Positions 27,205-35,176 of a stretch of DNA of 64,000 bases are shown piece by piece; within the stretch, counting starts at the first letter, position 1; every line of letters starts with the position of its first letter. The translations under genes were made by a program, and so were the position numbers. The notes beneath the pieces were generated by a model. That model did not search any database. It saw only the letters and a program-made list of their open reading frames with translations, and was not told the origin of the DNA. This stretch comes from Sphaerisporangium dianthi (GTDB lineage: Bacteria > Actinomycetota > Actinomycetes > Streptosporangiales > Streptosporangiaceae): NCBI RefSeq assembly GCF_042654065.1, contig NZ_JBHSFP010000011.1:1-64000 (forward strand), read 5' to 3'.

Positions 27205-28155
27205 ATGGATCAGCGAATGGTCGGGCGCAGCGGTCTTTCGGTGTCACGGGTGGGGCTGGGCACCATGACCTGGGGGCGCGACACCAGCGCGGAGGAGGCC
27301 GCCGCGCAACTCGTCGCCTTCGCCGACGCCGGGGGCACACTGGTCGACACCGCCGACGTCTACGCGGGCGGCGACGCCGAGCGCCTGCTCGGCCGCCTGT
27401 TGCGCGACGCGGTGCCGCGCTCGCAGATGGTCGTCGCGACCAAGGCGGTGCTCACGCCCCGGGGCCATCGGTCCCGCGACGCCTCGCGCCGGGGCCTGCT
27501 GTCCGCGCTGGACGCCTCCCTGGCCCGCCTGGGCGTGGACGAGGTCGACCTGTGGCAGCTGCACGCCTTCGACGCCGAGGTGCCGCTGGAGGAGACGCTG
27601 GCGGCGGTCGACACCGCCGTCGCCTCCGGCCGCGCGGCGTACGCGGGGGTGTGCAACTACGCGGCGTGGCAGCTCGCCGCGGCGGGGGTGTGGCAGCGTT
27701 GCGCGCCTGCGCGCGCGCCCATCGTCTCGGCGCAGGTGGAGTACTCCCTGCTGGCCCGGGAGGCCGAGCGTGAGCTCCTGCCCGCCGCCGAACACGTCGG
27801 CGCGGGGGTGCTGGCGTGGTCGCCGCTCGGGCGCGGGGTGCTGACCGGCAAGTACCGGGTGGGCATCCCCGCCGACTCCAGGGCCGCGACGCCGCACTTC
27901 GCCGACTTCGTCCAGCCCTATCTCGACGAGCGGTGCCGCCGCGTCGTCGAGTCGGTCACCACCGCGGCCGAAGGGCTCGGAGTGTCCCCGCTCGCGGTGG
28001 CCCTGTCGTGGGTGCGCGACCAGCCCGGGGTGGCCGCGGCCATCGTCGGGGCGCGAACGCACGCCCAGCTCAAGGGAGTGCTCCAGGCCGAGGAGCTGAC
28101 GCTGCCGGTGGAGATCCGCGAGGCGCTCGACGACGTCTCCGCCGTCGACCCGTGA
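27205..28155 (+). CDS. Aldo/keto reductase
   Basis: The 316-residue NADPH-dependent (beta/alpha)8 reductase has the tetrad in LVDTADVYAGGDAERLLG (Asp and Tyr), MVVATKAVL (Lys) and VDLWQLHAFD (His). GTMTWGRDTSAEEA and the C-terminal cofactor loop AIVGARTHAQL are also present. It resembles general-stress or Tas-like reductases acting on aldehydes; the real substrate cannot be inferred. TAACCT 9 nt before the ATG with no ribosome site suggests a leaderless message. It is divergent from uppP. Confidence 0.88.
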   Translation: MDQRMVGRSGLSVSRVGLGTMTWGRDTSAEEAAAQLVAFADAGGTLVDTADVYAGGDAERLLGRLLRDAVPRSQMVVATKAVLTPRGHRSRDASRRGLLSALDASLARLGVDEVDLWQLHAFDAEVPLEETLAAVDTAVASGRAAYAGVCNYAAWQLAAAGVWQRCAPARAPIVSAQVEYSLLAREAERELLPAAEHVGAGVLAWSPLGRGVLTGKYRVGIPADSRAATPHFADFVQPYLDERCRRVVESVTTAAEGLGVSPLAVALSWVRDQPGVAAAIVGARTHAQLKGVLQAEELTLPVEIREALDDVSAVDP

Positions 28156-28336
28156 GCCTTCGCGGCCGAGGTGAGCGGGCGGTCTAACGGGAATCCCGCT
28201 CGCGTATCACTACTCGGTACCGAATCGCACCTTTTCACGGAAAGACCGGCGTGATATCACACGATGGTCTTGAAGACTGCGGGAGGGGAGCCCCAGGTCT
28301 TCCGGTTGCATGGGTGGAGATTATGGAGGGGCGACC

Positions 28337-29509
28337 ATGCGCAAAGGCACGACCGCCATTTCGGTGGGAGCGCTGACGCTGGCACTGGCGGGGGGGACCG
28401 CTCTGCTGGTGGCGACGCCGGCCGCCGGATCATCGGCCGGGGCGGACGGCTGCGGCCGTGGCGCGTTGGTCCTGTCCGGCCTCACGGGGAAGGTGTGCGA
28501 CCTGCTGGGCGAGGTCGGGAACGCGATCGGCGATCCCGGCGGCGACGGGCTCGAGCCCGTGACCGACACGGTCACCGATGTGGCCGACGACGCGCTCGAA
28601 CCCGTGACCGACACGGTCACCGACCTGGCCGACAACGCGCTCGAACCCGTGACCGACACGGTCACCGACCTGGCCGACAACGCGCTCAAGCCCGTGACCG
28701 ACACGGTCACCGACCTGGCCGACGACGCGCTCAAGCCCGTGAAGGACTCCGTCGAGGACCTCGGCGACGACGCGCTCAAACCGGTGAAGGACTCCGTCGA
28801 GGACCTCGGCGACGAACGGCTGAAGCCGGTGACCGACCGGGGCGAGAAGACCACCGGCAAGCGGGCCGGCGGTCCGTCGCCCACGGCCGAGCCCGCCTCC
28901 CCCGGCACGCCCTCCGCGACCGCCTCCCAGAGTCCGGCCGTGCCGCGCGACGTCTCCGGAGGTGACCTGCTGGAGCTCGACGCCGGCTGCCTGCCCCTGG
29001 TCGGCTCCGGCGACTGCGGCGGGAGTGACCGGAGCGAAATCCCTCCGGCGTCCAAGCCGCCCGCCGGAACGGACCGTTCCACGCCTTCGCCTCCCCCTTC
29101 GGCCCCCCCGGACGTCCGGCCGGGCGAGACCGGGGAGGCCCCCTCAGATGGGCTCGCGCCGGAAGAGGAGTCCCTTCCCCCGGGCGGCGCCGGAGCGGGC
29201 CTGCCCGTGGACCGTGCCACACCCCAGGCCCGCGTGCCCGAACCGCCCTCCGCGGACGTGGAGGCGCCGCCGGTGGTGACGCTGTGGCCGGGCCTGCCGC
29301 TGCCGTCGCTGGCCGGAGACCCGCGGGCGCGCACCGCCGTGCCGAGCAAGCCCTACGACGTCGTCGGCACCGTGCTGACCGCGGTGCTGCTGGCTTCGGC
29401 GATCCTCGCGGCCCGCATCGTGCAGTCGCGCCGGGACGCCGACGCGCCCCGGTCGATGCCGTTCGACGGCATGCGTCCCTCCGACGCCGGCCGCCACCGC
29501 CTGGCCTGA
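28337..29509 (+). CDS. Secreted, membrane-anchored protein with 15-residue repeats
   Basis: I do not recognise a family. The 390-residue protein has a signal peptide (MRKGTTAISVGALTLALAGG, cleavage near residue 35) and a short Cys-containing segment. Six 15-residue repeats of the type LEPVTDTVTDLADNA follow at about 72-161 and probably form amphipathic helices. After that come a Ser/Pro/Thr-rich stalk, CLPLVGSGDCGG with two Cys, and a C-terminal hydrophobic helix (VVGTVLTAVLLASAILAARI) followed by RR and a cytoplasmic tail. This is the layout of a cell-surface protein held in the membrane. GGAGGGG precedes the ATG at 28337. No LPxTG motif is visible. Confidence 0.7.
   Translation: MRKGTTAISVGALTLALAGGTALLVATPAAGSSAGADGCGRGALVLSGLTGKVCDLLGEVGNAIGDPGGDGLEPVTDTVTDVADDALEPVTDTVTDLADNALEPVTDTVTDLADNALKPVTDTVTDLADDALKPVKDSVEDLGDDALKPVKDSVEDLGDERLKPVTDRGEKTTGKRAGGPSPTAEPASPGTPSATASQSPAVPRDVSGGDLLELDAGCLPLVGSGDCGGSDRSEIPPASKPPAGTDRSTPSPPPSAPPDVRPGETGEAPSDGLAPEEESLPPGGAGAGLPVDRATPQARVPEPPSADVEAPPVVTLWPGLPLPSLAGDPRARTAVPSKPYDVVGTVLTAVLLASAILAARIVQSRRDADAPRSMPFDGMRPSDAGRHRLA
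28550..28819 (+). repeat. Six 45-bp tandem repeats inside the surface-protein gene
   Basis: Units start at 28550, 28595, 28640, 28685, 28730 and 28775, with a seventh partial unit after 28820. Units 2 and 3 are nearly identical. The first four contain the inverted repeat GTGACC-gacac-GGTCAC; the last two have diverged to PVKDSVEDLGDD. In-frame expansion by unequal crossing-over is the likely origin. Confidence 0.9.
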
Positions 29510-29576
29510 GCCGGCGGGGCGGCCTTGAGGCCAGAGACAGCGGTGAGGGCGAAGACAGCGGTGAGGGCGGAGCCGG

Positions 29577-30341
29577 TCAGGCGCCGATGGCGTGGACTCC
29601 GCCGTCCACGTGGACGATCTCGCCGGTGGTGGCGGGGAACCAGTCGGACAGCAGGGAGACGCAGGCCTTGGCGGCGGGCACCGGGTCGGTGAGGTCCCAC
29701 CCGAGGGGCGCCTTGGCCGGCCAGCTCTCTTCGAACTCGGTGAAGCCGGGGATGCTCTTGGCGGCCATGGTGCGCAGCGGCCCGGCCGCCACCAGGTTCA
29801 CCCGGATGCCGTGCTTGCCGAGGTCGCGGGCCAGATAGCGCGAGCAGGACTCGAGGCCGGCCTTGGCCACGCCCATCCAGTCGTAGACCGGCCACGCCTT
29901 GGTGGCGTCGAAGTCGAGGCCGACGACCGAGCCGCCCTCCTTCATCAGGGGCAGGCAGGCGACCGCCAGCGACTTGAAGGAGTAGGTGGAGATGTGCACG
30001 GCCGTGGCCACGTCCTCCCAGGACGTGTTGAGGAAGTTGCCGCCGAGGGCCGTCTGCGGCGCGAAGCCGATCGAGTGGACCACGCCGTCCAGGCCGTCGA
30101 GGTGCTCGCCGACGCGGTCGGCCAGGGTGTCGAGCTGCTCGGTGTTCTGCACGTCGAGCTCGATCACCGGCGGGGGCTCGGGAAGGCGCTTGGCGATGCG
30201 CTCGACCAGGCTCAGGCGGCCGAAGCCGGTGAGCACGATGGTGGCGCCCTCCTGCTGGGCCAGCTTGGCGACCGAGAAGGCGATGGAGGCGTCGGTGAGC
30301 ACGCCGGTGACGAGCAGCCGCTTGCCGTCGAGGATTCCCAT
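29577..30341 (-). CDS. fabI: Enoyl-[acyl-carrier-protein] reductase (NADH), InhA type
   Basis: The 254-residue SDR reductase does the last step of fatty-acid elongation. It starts MGILDGKRLLVTGVLTDASI, with the classic InhA-like GVLTDASIA cofactor loop. VVHSIGFAPQTALGGNF and the catalytic pattern DWMGVAKAGLESCSRYLARD (Y-x6-K) follow. Substrate-loop residues AAGPLRTMAAKSIPGF are present. It follows fabG by one base, so the two reductases of the cycle form one operon, as fabG1-inhA do in mycobacteria. Confidence 0.94.
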   Translation of the reverse strand: MGILDGKRLLVTGVLTDASIAFSVAKLAQQEGATIVLTGFGRLSLVERIAKRLPEPPPVIELDVQNTEQLDTLADRVGEHLDGLDGVVHSIGFAPQTALGGNFLNTSWEDVATAVHISTYSFKSLAVACLPLMKEGGSVVGLDFDATKAWPVYDWMGVAKAGLESCSRYLARDLGKHGIRVNLVAAGPLRTMAAKSIPGFTEFEESWPAKAPLGWDLTDPVPAAKACVSLLSDWFPATTGEIVHVDGGVHAIGA

Positions 30342-30342
30342 G

Positions 30343-31047
30343 TCAGTGCCCCATTCCAAGACCGCCGTCGACCGGGACGACGGCCCCGGTGATGTAGGCG
30401 GCGTCCTCGCTGACCAGGAACCTGACCACCCTTGCGATGTCGGCACTGGTCGCGGCCCTGCCGAGCGGGATGTTGCGCAGTATGGCGTCCTGCTGCTCGG
30501 CGTCCAGGGCGGCCGTCATGTCGGTCTCGACGAAGCCCGGAGCCACGACGTTGACGGTGATGCCGCGCGACCCGAGCTCGCGCGCCAGCGAGCGGCCGAA
30601 GCCGATCAGGCCGGCCTTGGAGGCCGCGTAGTTGGTCTGGCCGGCCGAGCCGAGCATGGCCACGACCGAGGACATGAGCACGATGCGCCCGCGGCGCATG
30701 CGCAGCATGCCGCGGCTCGCCCGCTTGGCGACGCGGTAGGCGCCGGTGAGGTTGGTGTCGATGACGTCGGCGAAGGCGTCTTCCTTCATCAGCGGCAGCA
30801 AGGTGTCCCTGGTGACGCCGGCGTTGGCCACCACGATCTCGACGGGGCCGTGCTCGGCCTCTGCTTTGGAGAAGGCCACGTCGACGTCTTCGGAGCTGGT
30901 GACGTCACACTTCACACCGAACAGGCCCTCGGGGGGCTCTCCTGAGCGGTAGGTGACGGCGACGGCGTCACCGGCGGCGGCCAGCTCGCGGGCGATCGAA
31001 AGGCCGATCCCGCGGTTGCCGCCGGTTACGAGTACTGATCGAGGCAT
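30343..31047 (-). CDS. fabG: 3-oxoacyl-[acyl-carrier-protein] reductase
   Basis: The 234-residue SDR protein has the cofactor motif VTGGNRGIGLSIA and the catalytic set in MSSVVAMLGSAGQTNYAASK (Ser, Tyr, Lys). The C-terminal AAYITGAVVPVDGGLGMGH matches mycobacterial FabG1/MabA, which acts before InhA in type II fatty-acid synthesis. A TAGCGT hexamer 7 nt before the ATG and no ribosome site indicate a leaderless start. It is divergent from tldD over 76 bp. Confidence 0.93.
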   Translation of the reverse strand: MPRSVLVTGGNRGIGLSIARELAAAGDAVAVTYRSGEPPEGLFGVKCDVTSSEDVDVAFSKAEAEHGPVEIVVANAGVTRDTLLPLMKEDAFADVIDTNLTGAYRVAKRASRGMLRMRRGRIVLMSSVVAMLGSAGQTNYAASKAGLIGFGRSLARELGSRGITVNVVAPGFVETDMTAALDAEQQDAILRNIPLGRAATSADIARVVRFLVSEDAAYITGAVVPVDGGLGMGH

Positions 31048-31054
31048 GGGCACG

Positions 31055-31116
31055 ACGCTATCGCCTACTCGCAGGTAAACCCATATCCGCGCCATACAAG
31101 ATCACGCGGCTAGGAT
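31055..31116. promoter_or_regulatory. Back-to-back leaderless promoters of fabG and tldD
   Basis: TAGCGT (minus strand, 31055-31060) serves fabG and TAGGAT (plus strand, 31111-31116) serves tldD. Each lies exactly 7 nt before its start codon. The shared 50 bp between them would hold both -35 regions. Confidence 0.5.
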
Positions 31117-31123
31117 CGTGGAC

Positions 31124-32623
31124 ATGCGCCAGATCGATCCCGACTTCCTCGCCCTTCCGCTCAGGCGGCTGGCGGACGCGGCCCTGCAGCGCGCCCGAGA
31201 ACTGGGCGCCGAACACGCCGACTTCCGGCTCGAACGCGTGCGCGGCGAGACGCTGAGCCTTTTCGACGCCCGTCTCGAAGGCTCCATGGACGCCGACGAC
31301 CTCGGCTACGCCGTCCGGGTCATCCGCGAGGGCACCTGGGGCTTCGCCGCGGGCATCGAGCTGACCCCCGAGGCGGCCGCCGGCGTCGCCGAGCAGGCCG
31401 TGAAGGTCGCGCGGGTCGCCGCCGCCGTCAACCGCGAGCCCGTCGAACTCGCCGCCGAGCCGGTGCACGACCAGGTCACGTGGGTGTCGCCCTACGACGT
31501 CGACCCCTTCTCCGTGCCGATGAAGGACAAGGCCGCCCTGCTCGCCGACTGGTCGGCCGGCCTGCTGAAGGACCCGCGCGTCGACCATGTCTCCGCCTCG
31601 CTGATGCAGGTCAAGGAGCAGAAGTTCTACGCCGACACCGCGGGCACGCAGGCCACCCAGCAGCGGGTGCGCATCCACCCGGTGCTCACCGTGATGCGGG
31701 CGGCCGATGGCCGCTTCGACGACATGCGCACGCTGGCCCCGCCCGCCGGCCGCGGCTACGAGTACCTCACCGGCACCGGCTGGGACTTCCCCGCCGAGCT
31801 CGTCACGCTGCCCGAGCTGCTGGAGGAGAAGCTCAAGGCGCCCTCGGTCGAGGCGGGCGTCTACGACCTGGTCATCCATCCCTCCAACCTGTGGCTGACC
31901 ATCCACGAGTCCATCGGGCACGCCACCGAGCTCGACCGGGCGCTCGGCTACGAGGCGGCCTACGCGGGCACGAGCTTCGCCACCTTCGACCGGCTCGGCA
32001 CGCTCGACTACGGCTCGCCGATCATGCACGTCACCGGCGACCGCACCGCCGAGCACGGCCTGGCCTCGATCGGCTACGACGACGACGGCGTGGCGACGCG
32101 CCAGTTCGACATCGTGCGGGGCGGCACGCTGGTGGGCTACCAGCTCGACCGGCGCATGGCGCTGCTGAAGGGCCTCGGCCCCTCCAACGGCTGCGCGTTC
32201 GCCGACTCCCCCGGGCACATGCCCATCCAGCGCATGGCCAACGTCTCCCTCCAGCCCGCCCTCGACGGCCCCTCGACCGACGAGCTGATCTCGCGGGTCG
32301 AGCGCGGCATCTACGTCATGGGCGACAAGAGCTGGTCGATCGACATGCAGCGGTACAACTTCCAGTTCACCGGCCAGCGGTTCTACCGCATCGAGGACGG
32401 CCGGCTCACCGGGCAGGTGCGCGACGTGGCCTACCAGGCCACCACCACCGACTTCTGGCGCTCGATGGAGGCCGTCGGCGGTCCCGCCACCTACGTCCTC
32501 GGGGGCGCCTTCAACTGCGGCAAGGGCCAGCCGGGTCAGGTGGCGCCCGTAAGCCACGGGTGTCCCTCGGCGCTGTTCCGCGGGGTAAAGATCCTCAACA
32601 CCGTTCAGGAAGGTGGAAAGTGA
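31124..32623 (+). CDS. tldD: TldD metalloprotease subunit
   Basis: The 499-residue protein has the zinc motif HESIGHATE (HExxxH) at about residue 263 and the family blocks FRLERVRGETLSLFDARLEG and RRMALLKGLGPSNGCAF. With TldE it forms a heterodimeric protease that degrades or trims unstructured peptides, for example in RiPP maturation. No RiPP precursor is visible nearby. The ATG at 31124 is preferred over GTG at 31118 because TAGGAT sits 7 nt before it. The stop overlaps the tldE start by 4 bp. Confidence 0.92.
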   Translation: MRQIDPDFLALPLRRLADAALQRARELGAEHADFRLERVRGETLSLFDARLEGSMDADDLGYAVRVIREGTWGFAAGIELTPEAAAGVAEQAVKVARVAAAVNREPVELAAEPVHDQVTWVSPYDVDPFSVPMKDKAALLADWSAGLLKDPRVDHVSASLMQVKEQKFYADTAGTQATQQRVRIHPVLTVMRAADGRFDDMRTLAPPAGRGYEYLTGTGWDFPAELVTLPELLEEKLKAPSVEAGVYDLVIHPSNLWLTIHESIGHATELDRALGYEAAYAGTSFATFDRLGTLDYGSPIMHVTGDRTAEHGLASIGYDDDGVATRQFDIVRGGTLVGYQLDRRMALLKGLGPSNGCAFADSPGHMPIQRMANVSLQPALDGPSTDELISRVERGIYVMGDKSWSIDMQRYNFQFTGQRFYRIEDGRLTGQVRDVAYQATTTDFWRSMEAVGGPATYVLGGAFNCGKGQPGQVAPVSHGCPSALFRGVKILNTVQEGGK

Positions 32624-33987
32624 CTCCTCAGGAGACCGTCGAGCGTGCCCTTGCCCTCAGCAAGGCCGACGAATGCGTCGTGATCGTCGACGAGGGGTCC
32701 ACCGCGAACCTCCGCTTCGCCGGCAACACCCTGACCACCAACGGCGTGGCCCGATCCTCCCGGCTCACCGTCATCTCGATCACCGGACGGGGCGCCGGCG
32801 TCGTCTCGCGGTCGGCGGTGCGTCCCGACCAGCTCGCCGACGTGGTGACCGCCGCCGACCTCGCCTCCCACGAGGCGCTCCCCGCCGAGGACGCCCGGCC
32901 GCTGGTCGCCGCGGCGCAGTCGGCGCACTGGGACCGCCCCGCCGAGTCGACCTCGATCGAGGTGTTCGAGCGGTTCGCGCCGGCGCTCGGCGAGGCGTTC
33001 GCCGGGGCGGAGGCCGCCGGCCGCAGGTTGTACGGGTTCGCCGAGCACATCGTCACCTCGACCTTCGTCGGCTCCTCCAGCGGGCTGCGGCTGCGCCATG
33101 ACCAGCCGACGGGGCGTCTCGAACTCAACGCCAAGTCGCCCGACATGGCCCGCTCCGCCTGGACCGGCGTGGCCACCAGGGACTTCACCGACGTGGACGT
33201 CGCCTCGCTGGACGAGACGCTCGGGCGGCGCCTCGACTGGGCCAAGCGCCGCGTCGCCCTGCCTGCCGGGCGCTATGAGACGCTGATCCCGCCCACGGCG
33301 GTCGCCGACCTGATGATCTACCTGTACTGGTCGGCCGGGGCCAGGGACGCCGCCGACGGCCGCACGGTGTTCTCCAAGCCGGGTGGCGGCACCCGGGTCG
33401 GCGAGTCGCTGTCGGCCTCACCGGTGCGCCTGTACAGCGATCCCGCCGCCGGCGGCATCGAGTGCGCGCCGTTCGTGGTCGCCCACGCGAGCAGCCGCGA
33501 GCGTTCGGTCTTCGACAACGGGCTGCCGCTGTCGAGGACCGACTGGATCGGCGACGGCGCCCTGGCGGCGCTGCTGCAGACCCGGCACTCCGCCGAGCTC
33601 ACCGGGCTGGCGGCGACTCCCGCGATCGACAACCTGATCATGGCGGGGCCAGAGGACGGGCGCTCGCTGGAGGAGATGATCGCCTCCACCGACCGCGGCC
33701 TGCTGCTGACCTGCCTGTGGTACATCCGCGAGGTGGACCCGCAGTCGCTGCTGCTGACGGGCCTCACCCGCGACGGCGTCTATCTCGTGGAGAACGGCGA
33801 GGTGGTCGGCGAGGTGAACAACTTCCGGTTCAACGAGAGCCCCGTCGACCTGCTGGGCCGACTCACCGAGATCGGCCGCGCGGGGCAGACCCTCCCCCGC
33901 GAGTGGAACGACTACTTCACCCGCACCGTCATGCCCCCGGTGCGGGTGCCCGACTTCAACATGTCGACGGTCAGTCAGGCCAGTTGA
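32620..33987 (+). CDS. tldE: TldE/PmbA non-catalytic protease subunit
   Basis: The 455-residue partner of TldD belongs to the same fold but lacks the HExxxH motif. DEGSTANLRFAGNTLTTNGV is the conserved N-terminal block. NNFRFNESPVDLLGRLTEIG and the closing VPDFNMSTVSQAS match actinobacterial TldE. It starts with GTG inside the tldD stop (GTGA), preceded by AGGAAGG, giving coupled equimolar synthesis. Confidence 0.92.
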   Translation: MTPQETVERALALSKADECVVIVDEGSTANLRFAGNTLTTNGVARSSRLTVISITGRGAGVVSRSAVRPDQLADVVTAADLASHEALPAEDARPLVAAAQSAHWDRPAESTSIEVFERFAPALGEAFAGAEAAGRRLYGFAEHIVTSTFVGSSSGLRLRHDQPTGRLELNAKSPDMARSAWTGVATRDFTDVDVASLDETLGRRLDWAKRRVALPAGRYETLIPPTAVADLMIYLYWSAGARDAADGRTVFSKPGGGTRVGESLSASPVRLYSDPAAGGIECAPFVVAHASSRERSVFDNGLPLSRTDWIGDGALAALLQTRHSAELTGLAATPAIDNLIMAGPEDGRSLEEMIASTDRGLLLTCLWYIREVDPQSLLLTGLTRDGVYLVENGEVVGEVNNFRFNESPVDLLGRLTEIGRAGQTLPREWNDYFTRTVMPPVRVPDFNMSTVSQAS

Positions 33988-33997
33988 GCCGCCTCCC

Positions 33998-34025
33998 CCC
34001 GGTGCCGGGGCGCCCCGGCACCGGG
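33998..34025. terminator. Strong hairpin between tldE and dodecin
   Basis: CCCGGTGCCGGGG and CCCCGGCACCGGG are perfect complements separated by 2 nt; with a realistic loop the stem is about 11 bp. It lies between two convergent genes and is probably a two-way terminator. Confidence 0.7.
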
Positions 34026-34039
34026 AGCGTCGCCTGCCG

Positions 34040-34252
34040 TCAGGAATCCTCCAGGCGGAAGCCGACCTTCATCCCGACCTGGAAGTGGCTGATCTCTCCG
34101 TCCAAGATCTGGCCGCGCACCTCGGTCACCTCGAACCAGTCGAGGTGGCGCAGGGTCTGGGCCGCCCGGCGAACGCCGTTGCGGATCGCCTGGTCCACGC
34201 TCTCGGGCGACGTGCCGACGATCTCGGTCACGCGGTACGTACGATCGCTCAT
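34040..34252 (-). CDS. Dodecin (flavin-storage protein)
   Basis: The 70-residue protein starts MSDRTYRVTEIVGTSPESVD and has the flavin-stacking Trp in TLRHLDWFEVTEVRG. It ends with GEISHFQVGMKVGFRLED, as dodecins do. Dodecins form hollow dodecamers that bind flavins and, in some bacteria, CoA. AAGGAG lies about 8 nt before the ATG. Confidence 0.93.
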   Translation of the reverse strand: MSDRTYRVTEIVGTSPESVDQAIRNGVRRAAQTLRHLDWFEVTEVRGQILDGEISHFQVGMKVGFRLEDS

Positions 34253-34346
34253 CGATGTCTCCTTAGCGTCGGCCTTGATCGTATGACGCCCGCCCGCCTC
34301 ATGGCCGCCGTCGTCCCCGACGACTTCGCGGACTAACGTGGTTCTT

Positions 34347-34658
34347 GTGAGGTTTCGGCGCGGCCGCACGGTCGTACATGAGGTCACCAACGCGAGGCCC
34401 TCGCTGACGGCCGACATCGGTCGCCGGGAGAAGCGTTATTTCATCCAAATGGGCATTCGCACCATTTGTCTGATTCTCGCCGTAGTACTGGAGGTCCCCT
34501 GGCCCGTCCGGGCGCTTTTCGTCGCCGGGGCCATCTTCCTGCCGTACATCGCCGTCGTGGGCGCGAACCAGCCGGGCACCGGCGCGAGCAGCGCCTTTGA
34601 CGAGGAACGACCTAACCAAACCGAGATACCACGGCACCGACGCGAGATCGGGTCGTGA
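34347..34658 (+). CDS. DUF3099 membrane protein
   Basis: The 103-residue protein has HEVTNARPSLTADIGRREKR followed by two hydrophobic segments (IRTICLILAVVLEV and RALFVAGAIFLPYIAVVGAN), the DUF3099 pattern of actinobacteria. The function is unknown. GTG at 34347 is preferred over 34338 because TAACGT (34334-34339) sits 7 nt before it and would overlap the earlier codon. Confidence 0.8.
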   Translation: MRFRRGRTVVHEVTNARPSLTADIGRREKRYFIQMGIRTICLILAVVLEVPWPVRALFVAGAIFLPYIAVVGANQPGTGASSAFDEERPNQTEIPRHRREIGS

Positions 34659-34703
34659 CAAACTCTTGACGCACCCCATGGGTTGTAGGTGTACGCTTTA
34701 AGC

Positions 34704-34811
34704 AAGCGCTCTGGTCCCCCGTCGGAGCGCTCGTGCCGGCGTTCCGGGCCCCCGTCGGAACGCCGATGAAGCGACGCCGGGTGGTTTGCCCCCGTAACCA
34801 CCCGGCGTCGC
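34704..34811 (+). ncRNA. Three-hairpin RNA with identical CCCCCGT loops, 6C-RNA-like
   Basis: Three consecutive perfect or near-perfect stems each present a 9-nt loop ending in CCCCCGT. Hairpin 1 pairs 34705-34713 with 34723-34731 (loop GTCCCCCGT). Hairpin 2 pairs 34737-34746 with 34756-34765 (loop GGCCCCCGT). Hairpin 3 pairs 34771-34786 with 34796-34811 (loop TGCCCCCGT) and is a perfect 16-bp stem. TACGCT (34692-34697) would start transcription right at hairpin 1. The 6C RNA of actinobacteria is described with C-rich loops on paired hairpins; this fits that idea but has five Cs per loop and three stems. Hairpin 3 may double as terminator. Confidence 0.7.
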
Positions 34812-34872
34812 CCATTTCCAGATATATTCGCCGGTCAAATGCGTCCGGCACTTCCCCCGGCGCGCGCGGCGC

Positions 34873-35130
34873 TCAACGGTCGCCGAGGGTCTCCTCCGTC
34901 GCCTGGCCCCAGTTCTCCGCCATCGCCGACAGGCGCTCGGCCGCCCGCGGCGGCGCGGTGCCCGCGCCCTGCGCCAGCCCGAGCAGGTAAGCCGTGAGCG
35001 GCGCGGCAGGACGGGCCACCCCATGGGCGACGTCCCTGGTCAGATCGAGGACGGCGTCCCTGTCGACCCGCTCGGGGTCGATGCCCAGCTCTTTGCAGAC
35101 CAGCGCCGTCCACTCAGCGAGCACGTTCAT
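34873..35130 (-). CDS. DUF6457 small protein, molybdenum-cofactor associated
   Basis: The 85-residue helical protein begins MNVLAEWTALVCKELGIDPE and contains VLDLTRDVAHGVARPAAPLT followed by AYLLGLAQG, the pattern of DUF6457 proteins. These are found as separate genes or fused to MobA in actinobacteria. Its place just after mobA supports a link to molybdenum cofactor use. AGGGGACC precedes the ATG. Confidence 0.78.
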   Translation of the reverse strand: MNVLAEWTALVCKELGIDPERVDRDAVLDLTRDVAHGVARPAAPLTAYLLGLAQGAGTAPPRAAERLSAMAENWGQATEETLGDR

Positions 35131-35176
35131 GTGGTCCCCTTCGTGGTGAATCTTTCACGAAATCGCTTGCGTGCCT

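Noticed and set aside
28550..28819. 45-bp repeats as CRISPR or mobile element
   Set aside because: They are contiguous, in frame and have no unique spacers.
31480..33987. Upstream part (31480-32619) of the plus-strand frame running into tldE
   Set aside because: That part is an out-of-frame shadow of tldD; the real gene starts at the GTG at 32620.
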